Below, piece by piece: positions 37,952-49,563 of a DNA stretch of 64,000 nucleotides. Both the position numbers and the translations under genes were made by a program. Location of the stretch: contig NC_134024.1 of the NCBI RefSeq assembly GCF_040712315.1, forward strand, positions 27,767,158 to 27,831,157. The letters run 5' to 3'. The notes below the pieces were generated by a model. That model was not told the DNA's origin, ran no database searches, and worked only from the letters and a program-made list of their open reading frames with translations. Origin of the DNA: Castanea sativa (Eukaryota > Streptophyta > Magnoliopsida > Fagales > Fagaceae). Position 1 is the stretch's first letter; every line of letters starts with the position of its first letter.

Positions 37952-38322
37952 TCAAAAGTTTCCCAAAGATGTTGATTGAGGTTTCGTAAAGACTTCACTT
38001 ATTTGAGGTTCAAGTTTGGTTTCTTTATCTAAATTTCCATGAGACTTTCCCGCTAGAGGAATGGGCTGAATAAGTAATGATAATACATTATCTTTAGTTT
38101 TGCGGTCCGCAACACCAAACCCATCTTCGTGCTGGTACATGCAGTGACCCATCCTTACAAGGTTCATTACAATTTCAATAAATGATTGACAGATTAGAGA
38201 ATTCACAGCTTGCTCTTCATTCATTTTCTTCCATGCTGTACTAATCAAAGACTCTATGTACTCATGAGCATCTTTTTCACTAGCGCCAGTTTCATTCATG
38301 TAACGTTGGATTGACTTAGGAA
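37952..38322 (-). pseudogene. Terpene synthase last-exon fragment
   Basis: Only exon 7 of a TPS is present. The open frame on the - strand runs from DIPKSIQRYMNE (38322) through NLVRMGHCMYQHEDGFGVADRKTKD to IQPIPL and continues about 30 residues past the usual end, to a stop at 37952. Unlike the pseudogene at 17824-20340, this exon keeps the Trp (STAWKKMNEEQ) and the reading frame. No exon 6 or earlier follows upstream, so it is a truncated duplicate. Confidence 0.85.
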
Positions 38323-38330
38323 TGTCAATT

Positions 38331-39419
38331 TTTTATTGATTTTAGTTTTTCTAAGTACGTGTCATTAACCATGTGAAAGTGTTGAAATCCAATCAATAAT
38401 TAACACATAAGTAGCGTGTAGATTTTGGTGTAGAAATGAGTGTATCCTTAGCATTTCTCTTTCCAAAGTTTTCAGATTGTCACTATTCATGTCACTAGAA
38501 TTTTTATCTCAATTTTTATTTATTTATTTATTTTCCTGCATTTTAGGGTCACATATTTGACTATATATATATATATTTTTAAAAATACCTAATATCTTTG
38601 CAAGATACTAAAATCTTAAGACCACTACTTCTCAAACCCCCCCCCCCCCCCTCATTCTCTTGACTTTTTAGTTTCAAATCTTGGGTTTTTTCTATAAACC
38701 CAACTGTAAATATTTTGACTAGAGAAAAATAATGTTGATTTCTACATATTTTTTAAAAGCAATTAAGGCAATGAAATGTGTATACAACTAAATTTAAGAC
38801 AGCTGAGTGTTTGAATTTAATTGTGGATCTTAGCTAATGTATTGAACTTACGGTATTGTACCTAACTTTTACCTTATTGCTATACTCTTAACACTTATTG
38901 ATTTATTTTGATGTCTAAAGTTAATATATTAGATTAATCTTTTACTTTAGTTGTTAGTAACTATGCAATTGTTTCAATATATGAAAAAAGGTTAAGGGTG
39001 TTTAGTAAATTAAATTAAGTATGAAAAAATAAATTATAACTTACACTTTTATTATATTTATGAATGAAAATTAAGTTGTTAATCATTGTCTTTTTTTTGT
39101 ATATTAATATTAATTAATATTTTTTAGTTTTTTTCTAAAAAAAAAAAATATTTTTAAATCTTACCCCTCAACTAAATTCTTGGCTTCGCCACTAGGCAAT
39201 CCATAACACAAACATACTCTTTTAGATGATGCATCTCATACCTTTTCGATTCTAAGAAAAAAGGGTGATGCATCTCATGGAGAACATGGTGGCCACCAAA
39301 ATTCTCATTAGTTGTTGTATTAAGTTGCTGCATCATGCTAGAGATTAAGGTCTGTTGCTGTTTTGTGTCAAGGCTGCAAGTGTAAGTAGCCATGTAGATG
39401 CTCTTTCATCCAACCTTCT
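38331..39419. other. Intergenic, AT-rich, with a C-run
   Basis: A run of about 14 C lies at 38638-38651. GGCTTCGCCACTAG at 39181-39194 looks like an end of a hAT MITE, but no partner end was found. No gene. Confidence 0.4.
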
Positions 39420-40816
39420 TCATTTTCACCATCGGTTTGGGACTAGCTTTCCCCTTCTTTGGCTGCAATGTGTAACGATCTCCTTTCTTGTATAAGCTAG
39501 ATGTGTTTCTTCTTCCACCAAAATGGTTTGATATGGACATAATCTTTCATACCCAAGTAAGAGATGGCAAACATCCATGGTTGTCACATCACAAAGAACA
39601 TAATCTTGAAAGTCATTAATTAAGAACACAAATCACTTTCTAGAATCTCTAACTTCTCCTCTTTTCTTGAAGCAAGATAGCTTTTGTGATTAGGGCTGGT
39701 CTTGATTCTTCGATTCAAGATTGTTAAAAACTTCTTGTGACACCATATTCTCGTAACTACTTCTTCTAAGCCACTCATCATTCTCCATTTACGTTTGTCA
39801 CTAATGATAAATCCTCTTCTTCCTCTATATGAGCATCTACTTCTTCTTCCACGTATTGATCATATACGGGTTCTTGAATGAATTCCCCTCCACTATTGTC
39901 TTCAATTATCAATACACTATCACACTTATCTTCTTCTTCTTCATATATTGGAAATTCTTCATCTTCTTGGTCTTCATAACCTTCACTCATCAAAGCTTTA
40001 CCCTTGCTTTAAGCATTAACTCCCCCTTTCTTGCAATTTATGGCCTTGTGCCCAGCTTCTCCATACTTGTAGAATTTAAATGTTAAACTTTGTACTGCTT
40101 TAGGGACTAGTTTGGCTGCACTAGAAGTTGAAGGCAGATCTACACTGTCAATCTTGAAATGCTGTGCACTATTAGTAGTTGGCCTTCCTTGAGTACTAAC
40201 TTAGGTACTTCTGCTACCACCATAAGTTTAGAACTGCACAAAAACTCTTCTTGCAAGTTGCTTCTCAAACATCAAGGCTTTATTGTAAGCTTCAGAAACA
40301 GTTCACAGTTGGTGCAAAGATAAGGCATCTTGAATTGGTGGTTTAAGACCACTTAAGAACCTTGCAACCATCTGCTTTTCACTCTCATTCAAGTCTACTC
40401 AAGCTATCAATTGATAAAATGCCTATGTATCTCTTCCACATTGTCATGTTGCTTCAAATCATGCAATTGTTTGTACAAGGACTGCATATAATTGAAAGGC
40501 AAAAACTAGTTTCTCATTTTCTGCTTCATCTTGCACCAATATTTGATATTTCTTTTACCCCTCCTAACTCTTTGAACTTGGATGCTCCCATCGGGCTGAA
40601 GCGCTCCCTCTCAACTTGATAGAGATGAATTTCACCTTCTTGGAATATGGTACCTCATGGAAATCAAATATTTTTTCCACTTGGTTAAGTCAATCTATGA
40701 ATTCTTTATGATTCAAGCTACCATAGAACTCAGGTAACTCAATCTTGAAGTTTGATTCCCATTTTGGTTCTCCCCACGGAGGACTAGGCACTTGCCTTGA
40801 AAGACCTCCTCTAGGA
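39420..40816 (-). pseudogene. Gypsy gag-protease remnant
   Basis: In gene direction it contains a gag part (IELPEFYGSLNHKEF, about 40746-40690), a zinc knuckle with its first cysteines changed to Tyr (FYKYGEAGHKAINCKK, about 40067-40020), an acidic linker (39993-39778) and a protease-region remnant: SSYENMVSQEV where the active D-S/T-G should be, then CDVTTMDVCHLLLG (39591-39550), a block typical of Ty3-Gypsy polyproteins. There are several stops and frameshifts. The 5' side is cut by the LTR at 40817. Confidence 0.7.
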
Positions 40817-42420
40817 TGATAATGCCGAATGTGAGATCAAACATGAAAGTGCGATCAGCACTTAAGAGTGCCATTTGGCACTTTAAAAGTGCCAAATTGC
40901 AATCTTTTGGGCTATGACCCAACTCCCTTCGAGTGACGATAAGACACATCATTTTCGACCTTTTCGCAGAAGGATGCGTCTTGATTCGCATTTTAAGCGT
41001 TGTTACTTATTTTTTAAGCACTCCAGCCTCTATAAATAGGGATTGGGTCTCAAAATTCAGCACACTCTTTTATGCTCTCAAGGGACACACGTTTTTACAC
41101 TTTTAAATCATTCATATTTCTGACTGCCCTTTTTGATATTCTCTCTCTTAAAGCTAGGGTTTTAAGGTTTCAAAGAGAATTGCATAAATTTCTTTGAACC
41201 CTAAAACATCCTCTCAAGATGAAGAGTGCTCCATACAAGAGGTTGTTTTCTATAACCCTTTCTTCTTATGTTTCTCTTTTTATGATGATGCATGTTTATA
41301 TATGTTTTTAATTTATTAGTTTCAAATATTCATACTATGAATTGTAGATTTGTTTTGTTAAAGCATGCTTTTTTTTTTTATTATTATTACTGTTGTGATC
41401 ACTTTCGTAGTTTCAAAAATCTGCATGTTATGAATTCTTTTCTCAAATAAAAACAGATCTACATCTTCAACAGATGTAGATCTAAATTTTTCTCAAAACA
41501 AAAATTGATCTACATCTTCATTAGATGTAGATCTGAATTTTTCTCAAAATAAAAATGATATGTATCTTTATTAGATATAGATCTGTTTTTTATTTTTTTT
41601 AACATAGTAGATTTTAGAAATAAAAAAAGAGTCATGACTAGTCTAGTTTGTTTTGTTTGATGCATGTTGCATGGGTTGATTTTATGAATATGATTCTCTT
41701 CTAAAATCCTTTTTCCACATAAAAAATAAATCTGATTTTTCTAATCCTCTAAAAAAAACCATTCTATTATTGCAAAAACAGATCTGGTTTTTTAGCAAGC
41801 CCAAAAACCAATTTTTATCGCTCCTAAAAAACAGATTTGATATTTTTTAACCAAAATATTTTGTTTTACTTTATCCCAAAAACAGATCTGATTTTTCTTT
41901 CACCAAAAACTAGTTTTTTTCAAATGCACAAAAACATATCTAATTCTTTCCAAAACCAAATCAATTTTTACCATAACACAGATCTGAATTTTTCTCAAAA
42001 GAAGAGGGTGTATTCATAAATAGATTTGTGTAATTATGTTTTTCATTTTGTTCAACATATCATTCATGTCATGCATAAAAATGGTACATTGGTCATAAGA
42101 GTCTAGAAGACCAGACTCTGTTTGGGCGGAATGGGTGCCTAACACCTTCCCATTCCGTAAGCTAGCCTCTGAATTTAGTGTCTTTGGATAGGTAGATCTA
42201 TGTCTTATCTTTGCTTTTGATTTTGGGTAGATTGTAACTAGAACAAAAAACCATGTATTTTTGGTAGACTGTAACTAGGACCCAAAGCCATGTAATTTTT
42301 AAATTTTCAAATATGTATTCTTTTACTTAATCAATGAAATGAATCAATTCAATCATGTATTTGTATTTTAGTTTTTCTTATTTTTTTTGTATAAAAAATA
42401 AGTGACGACTCCACACCACT
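40817..42420 (+). mobile_element. Gypsy LTR (Tat/Ogre-like) and start of internal region
   Basis: A likely start is TGATAATGCCGAATG directly where the Gypsy gag remnant breaks off. A TATA box (CTATAAATAGGG, about 41030) is followed by a leader. GGGTGCCTAACACCTTCCCA (42129-42148) is a block I recall from Tat/Ogre LTRs. AAGTGACGACTCCACAC (42401-42417) resembles the sequence at the primer site of this group. No second LTR is seen. Confidence 0.5.
41454..41591. repeat. Three palindromic repeats (AGATCTACATC...GATGTAGATCT)
   Basis: Three units of about 50-60 bp each contain an inverted pair around a short loop and a TTTTTCTCAAAA spacer. The third is degraded. AAACAGATCTGATTTTT-type copies continue to about 42000. 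Confidence 0.75.
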
Positions 42421-42570
42421 TACACAAAAAGAGAGGTGTCTTGAAAAAACACCAAAATCTCTTTTTGGAGAGCACCTAATTTCCCCCAGTCTCTCATAGT
42501 CATGTAAAGTTGTATTTAGTTTTTTCTTATTTTTTTGTATAAAATATAAGTGACAACTCCACACCATTTA

Positions 42571-45515
42571 CCCAAAAAGAGAAGCGCCCTGAAAAAGCAC
42601 CCACAAAATCTCTTTTTTGAGAGCACCCTTTCTCATAGAAATATTGCGGTCTCTCACAAGTATACTCTTTTTTTACTTGATTTTGGAGATTGAAGCATTT
42701 AATAATGTAATTTTCTTAGATCTCAAGCTTGAAATCATGACCTGAGCTCAAGTTGGAGCTTGATATAAAACACGAGCATAGCTTGACTAACTAATGAAGC
42801 CAAGCCAAGCCCAAGCTTTGGGTTTCTCACGAGCTCAAACTCAAATATTATCTTAGGCTTGTCACGAACTCAAGCCAAGCTTTAGCTTTTGACTTTTATT
42901 GACGAGCCAAGCTTGAACATGCATTACTCGAAAAAGTTTGGCTTGTTTACAACCCTATTTTTAATTCAAAACTAGAGTTTAGTCCAAATATAATAAAATT
43001 TCAAACTTTTCAACCCAAAAATTAAGAAAAAAAAAAAAAAGAAATCTTGAGCCAAACTTGAAAAGGAAACTTATAAAAAGAATCAATTTAAGGCCCAATT
43101 AGTCCAAAATGGAATGAAGGGGATCGAAATTGATCGAGTGGACCAAATTGGATTGAAGAATACCTAATTGGCTAGAATGTGACCGAAGTAGACCTAATTG
43201 GACTAAATAAGAATTTTTTAATTTTTAGGGAGAACAAATTATGTTGAACATATTTTAGAGAAAAAATTATACATTATATTACAATAAAAAAATAATTAAT
43301 TATTTACCACTTGCCCAAAAAGAGAAGTGCCCTAAAAAGCATCCACAAAATCTCTTTTTGGAGAGCACCCTTTCTCATAGAAGTATTGCGGTCTCTCACA
43401 AGTAAACTCTTTTTTTACTTGATTTTGGAGATTTAAGCATTTAATAATGTAATTTTCTTAGATCTCAAGCTTAAAAGCTTGACCTGAGCTCAAGTTTGAG
43501 CTTGATATAAAGCTCGAGCTTAGCTTGACTAACGAATCAAGCCAAGCCAAGCTCAAGCATTGGGTTTCTCATGAGCTCAAGCTCAAACATTATCTTAGGC
43601 TTGTCACAAACTCAAGCCAAGCTTGAGCTTTTGACTTATATTGACGAGCCAAGCTTGAACATGCATTACTCGAAAAAATTTGGCTCGTTTACAACCTTAT
43701 TTTTAATTCAAAACTAGGGTTTAGTTCAAATATAATAAAATTTCATACTTTTCAACTAAAAAATTAAGATAAAAAAAGAAAGAAATCTTGAGCCAAACTT
43801 GAAAAGGAAACTTACAAAAAGAATCAATTTAAGGCCTAATTAGTCCAAAATGGAATGAAGGGGACCGAAATTGACCGAGTGGACCAAATTGGATTGAAGA
43901 ATACCTAATTGGAAAGAATGTGACCGAAGTAGACCTAATTGTACTAAATAAAAAAAAATTTAATTTTTAGGGAGAACAAATTATGTTGAACAAATTTTAG
44001 AGCAAAAATCATACATTATATTACAATCACAAAATAATTAATTATTTACCACTTACCCAAAAAGAGAAGTGCTCTAAAAAGCACCCACAAAATCTCTTTT
44101 TAAAGAGCACCCTTTCTCATAGAAGTATTGCAGTCTCTCACAGGTATACTCTTTTTTTACTTGATTTTGGAGATTTAAGCATTAATAATGTAATTTTCTT
44201 AGATCTCAAGCTTGAAAGCTTGACTTGAGCTCAAGTTTGAGCTTGATATAAAGCTCGAGCTAATTAGCTTGACCAACTAATCAAGCCAAGCCAAGCCAAG
44301 CCAAGCCCAAACTTTGGCTTTCTCACAAGCTCAAGCTCAAGCTCAAATATTATCTTAGGCTTGTCACGAACTCAAGCCAAGCTTGAGCTTTTGACTTTTA
44401 TTGACGAGCCAAGCTTGAACATGCATTACTCGAAAAAGTTTGACTCATTTACAATCCTATTTTTAATTCAAAACTACAGTTTAGTCCAAATATAATAAAA
44501 TTTCATACTTTTCAACCCAAAAATTAAAAAAACAAAAATGAAATCTTGAGCCAAACTTGAAAAGGAAACTTACAAACAGAATCAATTTAAGGCCCAATTA
44601 GTCCAAAATGGAATGAAGGGGACCGAAATTGACTGAGTGGACCAAATTGGATTGAAGAATACCTAATTGGATAGAATGTGACCGAAGTAGACCTAATTGG
44701 ACTGAATAAGAATTTTTTAATTTTTAGGGAGAACAAATTATGTTGAACAGATTTTAAAGAAAAAATTATACATTATATTACAATCACAAAATAATTAATT
44801 ATTTACCACTTACCCAAAAAGAGAAGTGGCCTAAAAAGCACCCACAAAATCTCTTTTTAGAGAGCACCCTTTCTCATAGAAGTATTGTGGCCTCTCACAA
44901 GTATACTATTTTTTTACGTGATTTTGGAGATTTAAGCATTTAATAATGTAATTTTCTTAGATCTCAAGCTTGGAAGCTTGACCTGAGCTCAAGTTTGAGC
45001 TTAGCTTGACTAACTAATCAAGCTAAGCCCAAGTTTTGACTTTCTCACGAGCTCAAACACAAACATTATTTTAAGCTTGTCATGAACTCAAGCCAAGCTT
45101 GAGCTTTTGACTTTTATTGATGAGCCAAGCTTGAACATGCATTACTCGAATAAGTTTGGCTCGTTTATAGCCCTATTTTTAACTCAAAACTAGAGTTTAG
45201 TCCAAATATAATAAAATTTCGTACTTTTCAACCCAAAAATTAAGAAAAAAATGAAATCTTGAGCCAAACTTGAAAAGGCAACTTACAAAAAGAATCAATT
45301 TAAGGCCCAATTAGTCCAAAATGGAATGAAGAGGACCGAAATTGACCGAGTGGACCAAATTGGATTGAAGAATACCTAATTGGACAGAATGTGACTGAAG
45401 TAGACCTAATTGGGCCGAATAAGAATTATTTAATTTTTAGGGAGAACAAATTATGTTGAATAGATTTTAGAGAAAAAATTATACATTATATTACAATCAC
45501 AAAATAATTAATTAT
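42571..45515. repeat. Tandem array, four units of about 745 bp
   Basis: Units start with CCCAAAAAGAGAAG at 42571, 43314, 44056 and 44813 (spacings 743, 742, 757). They are highly similar, with small indels, and each holds short CAAGCCAAGC and AAGCTTGAGCTC sub-repeats. No ORF is conserved between units. A partial half-unit stands apart at about 45665-45866, and the start of a shorter duplicate at 42360-42500. Confidence 0.9.
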
Positions 45516-45544
45516 TCTCACGTATTGCATGGGTCTGCGACTAG
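45516..45544 (+). mobile_element. Possible Helitron 3' end
   Basis: After the last array unit comes CACGTATTGCATGGG (imperfect hairpin) and then CTAG followed by T, the pattern of plant Helitron 3' ends. No 5' TC terminus, Rep or helicase sequence was found. Confidence 0.35.
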
Positions 45545-45545
45545 T

Positions 45546-46406
45546 AATTGTAAAAACAACAGCCAAAAAACCTCCTCAGAAAGTTAGATAGTGTCAAAGA
45601 GGTATTTAGTGCACATCTCTTTCTTGAACAAAAATGCTAACTAGAACTCAAGTAAAATTCATGTAACGAACTCGAGTAAAATTTCATACTTTTCAACCAA
45701 AAAATTAAGAAAAAAGAGAGAAAGAAATCTTGAACTAAACTTGAAAAGATAACCTAAAAAGGGAATCAATTTAATGCCTAATTAGTCCAAAATGGAATGA
45801 AGGGGGGTTGAAATTGATCGAGTGTACCAAATTGGACTGAAGTAGACTTAATTGGACAGAATGTGATGGAAGAATTTTGTTTAAAAAAAAAGGAAAGAGT
45901 TTTGTAAAAGTGGGATGTGGAATACAAAAAAAATGAAGACAAGCAAATACAGTGGTAGTGGCAGTTTTGTAAAAAAGCTGAAATTTATGTATTAAATGCA
46001 TACATCCCAACGGCTCTCTCACCCTCTATCTCCAAGAATCAAATTTGTTAAAACCCCAACAGCTCTCTCTCTCTCCAAAACCATCAACCCACTCTTCTCC
46101 ACTTTCCCAATCTCCACCTCTTTTTCTTTGCTGTTTGATCATTCTCTTCGTGTCTCCGTCTCTTCATCCAACGGCCTTGATCTCACTCAACATTCTCTCT
46201 GCTCTCCCTTTTCCTCTCTTCGATTTGAGCCACACACCATTGATTTCTCGCTTTTGTTATTGGATTTGAGAAACTAAACTTTTCTGGGTTTGTGGTATTT
46301 AACTAAACTTTTCTCAATGTGTGATTTTGTAAGATCAATTTCTCTCTCTCTCTCTCTCTCTTAGTTGATTTGGGTTTTGTTTTGGGGATGGGTTTGAACG
46401 CTTTTT
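45546..46406. other. Intergenic, including a partial array unit
   Basis: The part 45665-45866 repeats the second half of the 745-bp unit. A TC microsatellite lies at 46336-46360. Two overlapping ORFs (45996-46277 and 46045-46269) are Ser/Pro/Leu-rich by composition and not credible. Confidence 0.6.
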
Positions 46407-46616
46407 TGGTCATTTTTAGGTTTAGTGGGGGTATTTTGGTCATTTTTTAGGTTTTGGGGGTATTTCAGTCATTTTTTTTGGATTTTAGGGGTATTTTGGT
46501 AATTTTTAGGTTTTGGGGGTATTTTGGTCTTTTTTAGGTTTTTTGAGATTTTGGCCATTTTAAGGTTTAGGGGGTATTTTGATATTTTTTAGGTTTAGAG
46601 GGTATTTTGGTAATTG
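46407..46616. repeat. Minisatellite of about 36 bp
   Basis: Six or seven units of GGGGTATTTTGGTCATTTTT plus AGGTTT vary slightly in length. Confidence 0.85.
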
Positions 46617-46618
46617 AT

Positions 46619-47094
46619 TGGGCACAATGTAAAGTGAATATGTGAGAGAGTTGGCAAATTTCGTGTAGGATTTGGGAATAAATCAATGTGATTTAGCATT
46701 GGTTTGGGTTTGAATTGGGTGGGTAAACCAAATAAAATAGGTTTGGATCTATTCATGCTAGTTGGACTTTGCAATGTATTTGGGCATCTTGGACCATTAG
46801 ACATAAGGACATAATAAGCTCAAAATTTTTAGCACTCCCCTCAAACTTAAAGTAGACGATTGATGATGCCTTGAGTTTAGATCATAAACTTGTGAAAATC
46901 CATTGAAGATGCCTTGAAAGTGACTGGATTAGAGGGGTGATGGACTCGGCACAATGTAGAGTGAATATGTGGGTGGGTTGGCAAATTTTGCGTAGGATTT
47001 TGGAATAAATCAATGTGATTTAAATTTAACATGGGTTTAGGTTTGAATTGGGTGGGTAAACCAAATAAAACAGGTTTGGATCTGTTCATGCTTA
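46619..47094. repeat. Direct repeat pair, about 145 bp, 329 bp apart
   Basis: Copies at 46619-46765 and 46948-47094 share GGCACAATGTA, AATAAATCAATGTGATTTA and GGGTGGGTAAACCAAATAAA. No coding meaning. Confidence 0.75.
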
Positions 47095-47520
47095 TGTGCT
47101 AACCAAATAAAAAACTTAGTCTCTAACTTATGTAATGCACAGAAAAAAGTTCAATATTATATGACTTTTTAACTCTTTTATATTTTGTCTAAATATGAGA
47201 TTTGATAATTATGGCATGTATTAATAAATATTTATTTATGATTGTGTGTATATAGATTATATGTATTCTAGCATTATGAATTTAATTATGATTGTATTAT
47301 AGTGTATGGACCTAGTTGAGCTACAAGCCTCATGACAAAAAAAAAACAAAAAAAAAACTTTAATATCAATATTTTTATGAATGAAATAATTCAACATGAA
47401 TTGAATGAAACACAAAACGAACTTTGTTAAATTAATTTGCTTAATTATATTAAATAATTGAGGGTTTCCAAAGAAGAAATAAGGTATTAATTAAAAAGTA
47501 AAAAATTGCATTGACCTCTA
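47095..47520. other. AT-rich intergenic sequence
   Basis: Nothing recognised. It abuts a truncated LTR at 47521. Confidence 0.5.
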
Positions 47521-47570
47521 GATAATGACCACATAAATATATAACAAGTACACATTTTAAGGTGTTATCA

Positions 47571-47585
47571 CCCCCCCCCTCCGCC
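47571..47585 (-). other. Polypurine tract of the Athila/Tat-type element
   Basis: GGCGGAGGGGGGGGG on the - strand directly before the 3' LTR start. Confidence 0.75.
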
Positions 47586-49359
47586 AACTTAAATCTTGCT
47601 AGTCCCTAGCAATCCACAAAGCACCCATGTCTCCTCAAAGTGAAAAATTAAAACTAAAATACAAGCCACTTTCGTAGGCTACACGACTGCACTTCCCATG
47701 TGCAGCAAGTCTTTGAACCCTTAGGTCACCCTAGTGGACGAGTTTACTCTCATGACGGTTTGCAGTGACTTTACCCACAAAAGTCAAAGGTTTCCTGAAA
47801 ATTCCTGCAGCAAATGTTAGTCTGCTTTATCATTATATCATACAAATGAACTTTCAATTTTGAGTTGAGATACTATTCATCATATTAAAGAGTTTTCACT
47901 AGCTTCACTTTTGGAGTGTGTGTGTGCATAGCCCATCCAATCAAACCGGCTTTTCCAAACATGCATAGACCAAGATTAATCTAGATTAGAGCCTCTACTC
48001 CAAAACCTCTCTTAAGTCATCAACACTCTAAAAGAACACACATAGAAGTAATGGTTTCTCTCTTCAAATCACATGTAAACAAAAAGGAAAGAAGAAGTTT
48101 TAAGAATATCATATGTGTATACAAAAGCAGCCACTAAAACAACGGAAAAAAGATCTCTTGAAAATGATGTTGAATTCCTGGAAACATGAGGTTAATACCA
48201 TTCTCATTCCTAGTTTTTATCCCAAACACATACCAGCCATGCACCTTTAGGATTAAGTAGGACTTTAAGCTCAGTGGTAGTATAATCTTATGAAGGCAAA
48301 CTGCTCTCTTTAAAATATGAGGTATATGAATCAAATGCAGAAAATTCAAGTCAAACCCAACTCATAGCGACGACGACAACCAACTTGAATCAAAATAACC
48401 TTTACTCAACCATATAACCCTTCTGAAATATATGAAAGATGTGTAAGACACCAATAATTTATTGATTGATTATGTATGTCTCCTTTTTATTTTTCCTTTT
48501 TATTTTTTATTTTTTATCTCTCTTTTCTCTTTTTTATTTTATTTTATTTTATTTTTAAGAAAAGAGAGACAATGGTGGTATCCAAATACATCAATTGCTC
48601 AAAACTTGAACCCCCATGAGAATACCCATAAATAAAAATGTTTTGTGGTATTGTAGAAGTATTTCCAATGGCTCAAATGATGGTGACAATGGTTAATGTA
48701 AAGGTAGACTGAATATTTGTTTAGCTGGTGACAAAAAATTGGTGGTCTTAGGCTCCCATCTCCTAAAATTTCACATAAATCAGCATGCCTAAGGACAAAA
48801 ATAAGTAGGATCATGGTATATCTCCCCATAATGTTTCCAGTAGTCAACCAAAAAATATAGAGATCTTTTACAAAAATTGAAGCATATGAAAGAAATTTAA
48901 GAGTTTAAACAAAGATATTTTCTCACGAAGAAAAGTAAGGCTCAAGAACTCTCTATATGGGTTGAGTTTTAGCTCATATCTAGCTTGTTCATGATCCATG
49001 CATATCTAACATCCAACCGTCCGCTAACTTGGTTATTGTGCTCAAAAGCTTCCAATTGTGCTCTTCATGAAAGAGTCTTAATATAACAAATAGTATAATC
49101 AACTCAGCATTATTCATTCCATCACATGATATAAAAATAAGGCTTGTAACTCTTTTGCATTCAAATTCAAGGTTTTTTTATTTTTTATTTTAGAGAATTG
49201 AAAAGTTGCAACCAAAAAGAAAGAAAAAAAAATCATGCAAAGTGCAACAAAATGTGTAGACCAAGACCTCTCCCCCCAACTAAAATATTACATTGTCCTC
49301 AATGTATCAAAGCCAAAATAAATTCAAGTATAAAGGAAAGAAGTTACCTTAAGCATTTA

Positions 49360-49510
49360 AATGGTTTTTTTTTGAAATTTCTTTCACACCTGCAAATGTT
49401 AGCTCACCAAAAAAAACAAAAAAAAAAACAAAAAACAAAAACAAAAGGCAAAAAAAAAAAAAAAAAAAAGAAAGGAAAGAAAAATAAAACAAAAATAGTA
49501 TAACTTCATA
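49360..49510. repeat. A-rich low-complexity stretch
   Basis: Runs of AAAAACAAAA and poly-A; the Lys-rich ORF across it is an artefact. Confidence 0.8.
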
Positions 49511-49563
49511 AGGCTCTTTCAGGGTTCACGTAACATCCCAATAGGCAGGGATCTCCATTGACA

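Noticed and set aside
38600..39195. hAT MITE with a C-run and GGCTTCGCCACTAG end
   Set aside because: Only one end is convincing; no partner terminus or 8-bp duplication found.
42571..45515. CRISPR-like array
   Set aside because: Units of ~745 bp with no spacer pattern in a plant genome; it is an ordinary tandem array.
45996..46277. Candidate gene start with a Ser/Pro-rich N-terminus (possible transit peptide)
   Set aside because: No second exon or conserved domain follows; a minisatellite and AT-rich sequence come next.
49198..49503. Lys-rich 101-codon ORF
   Set aside because: Artefact of poly-A and AAAC runs.
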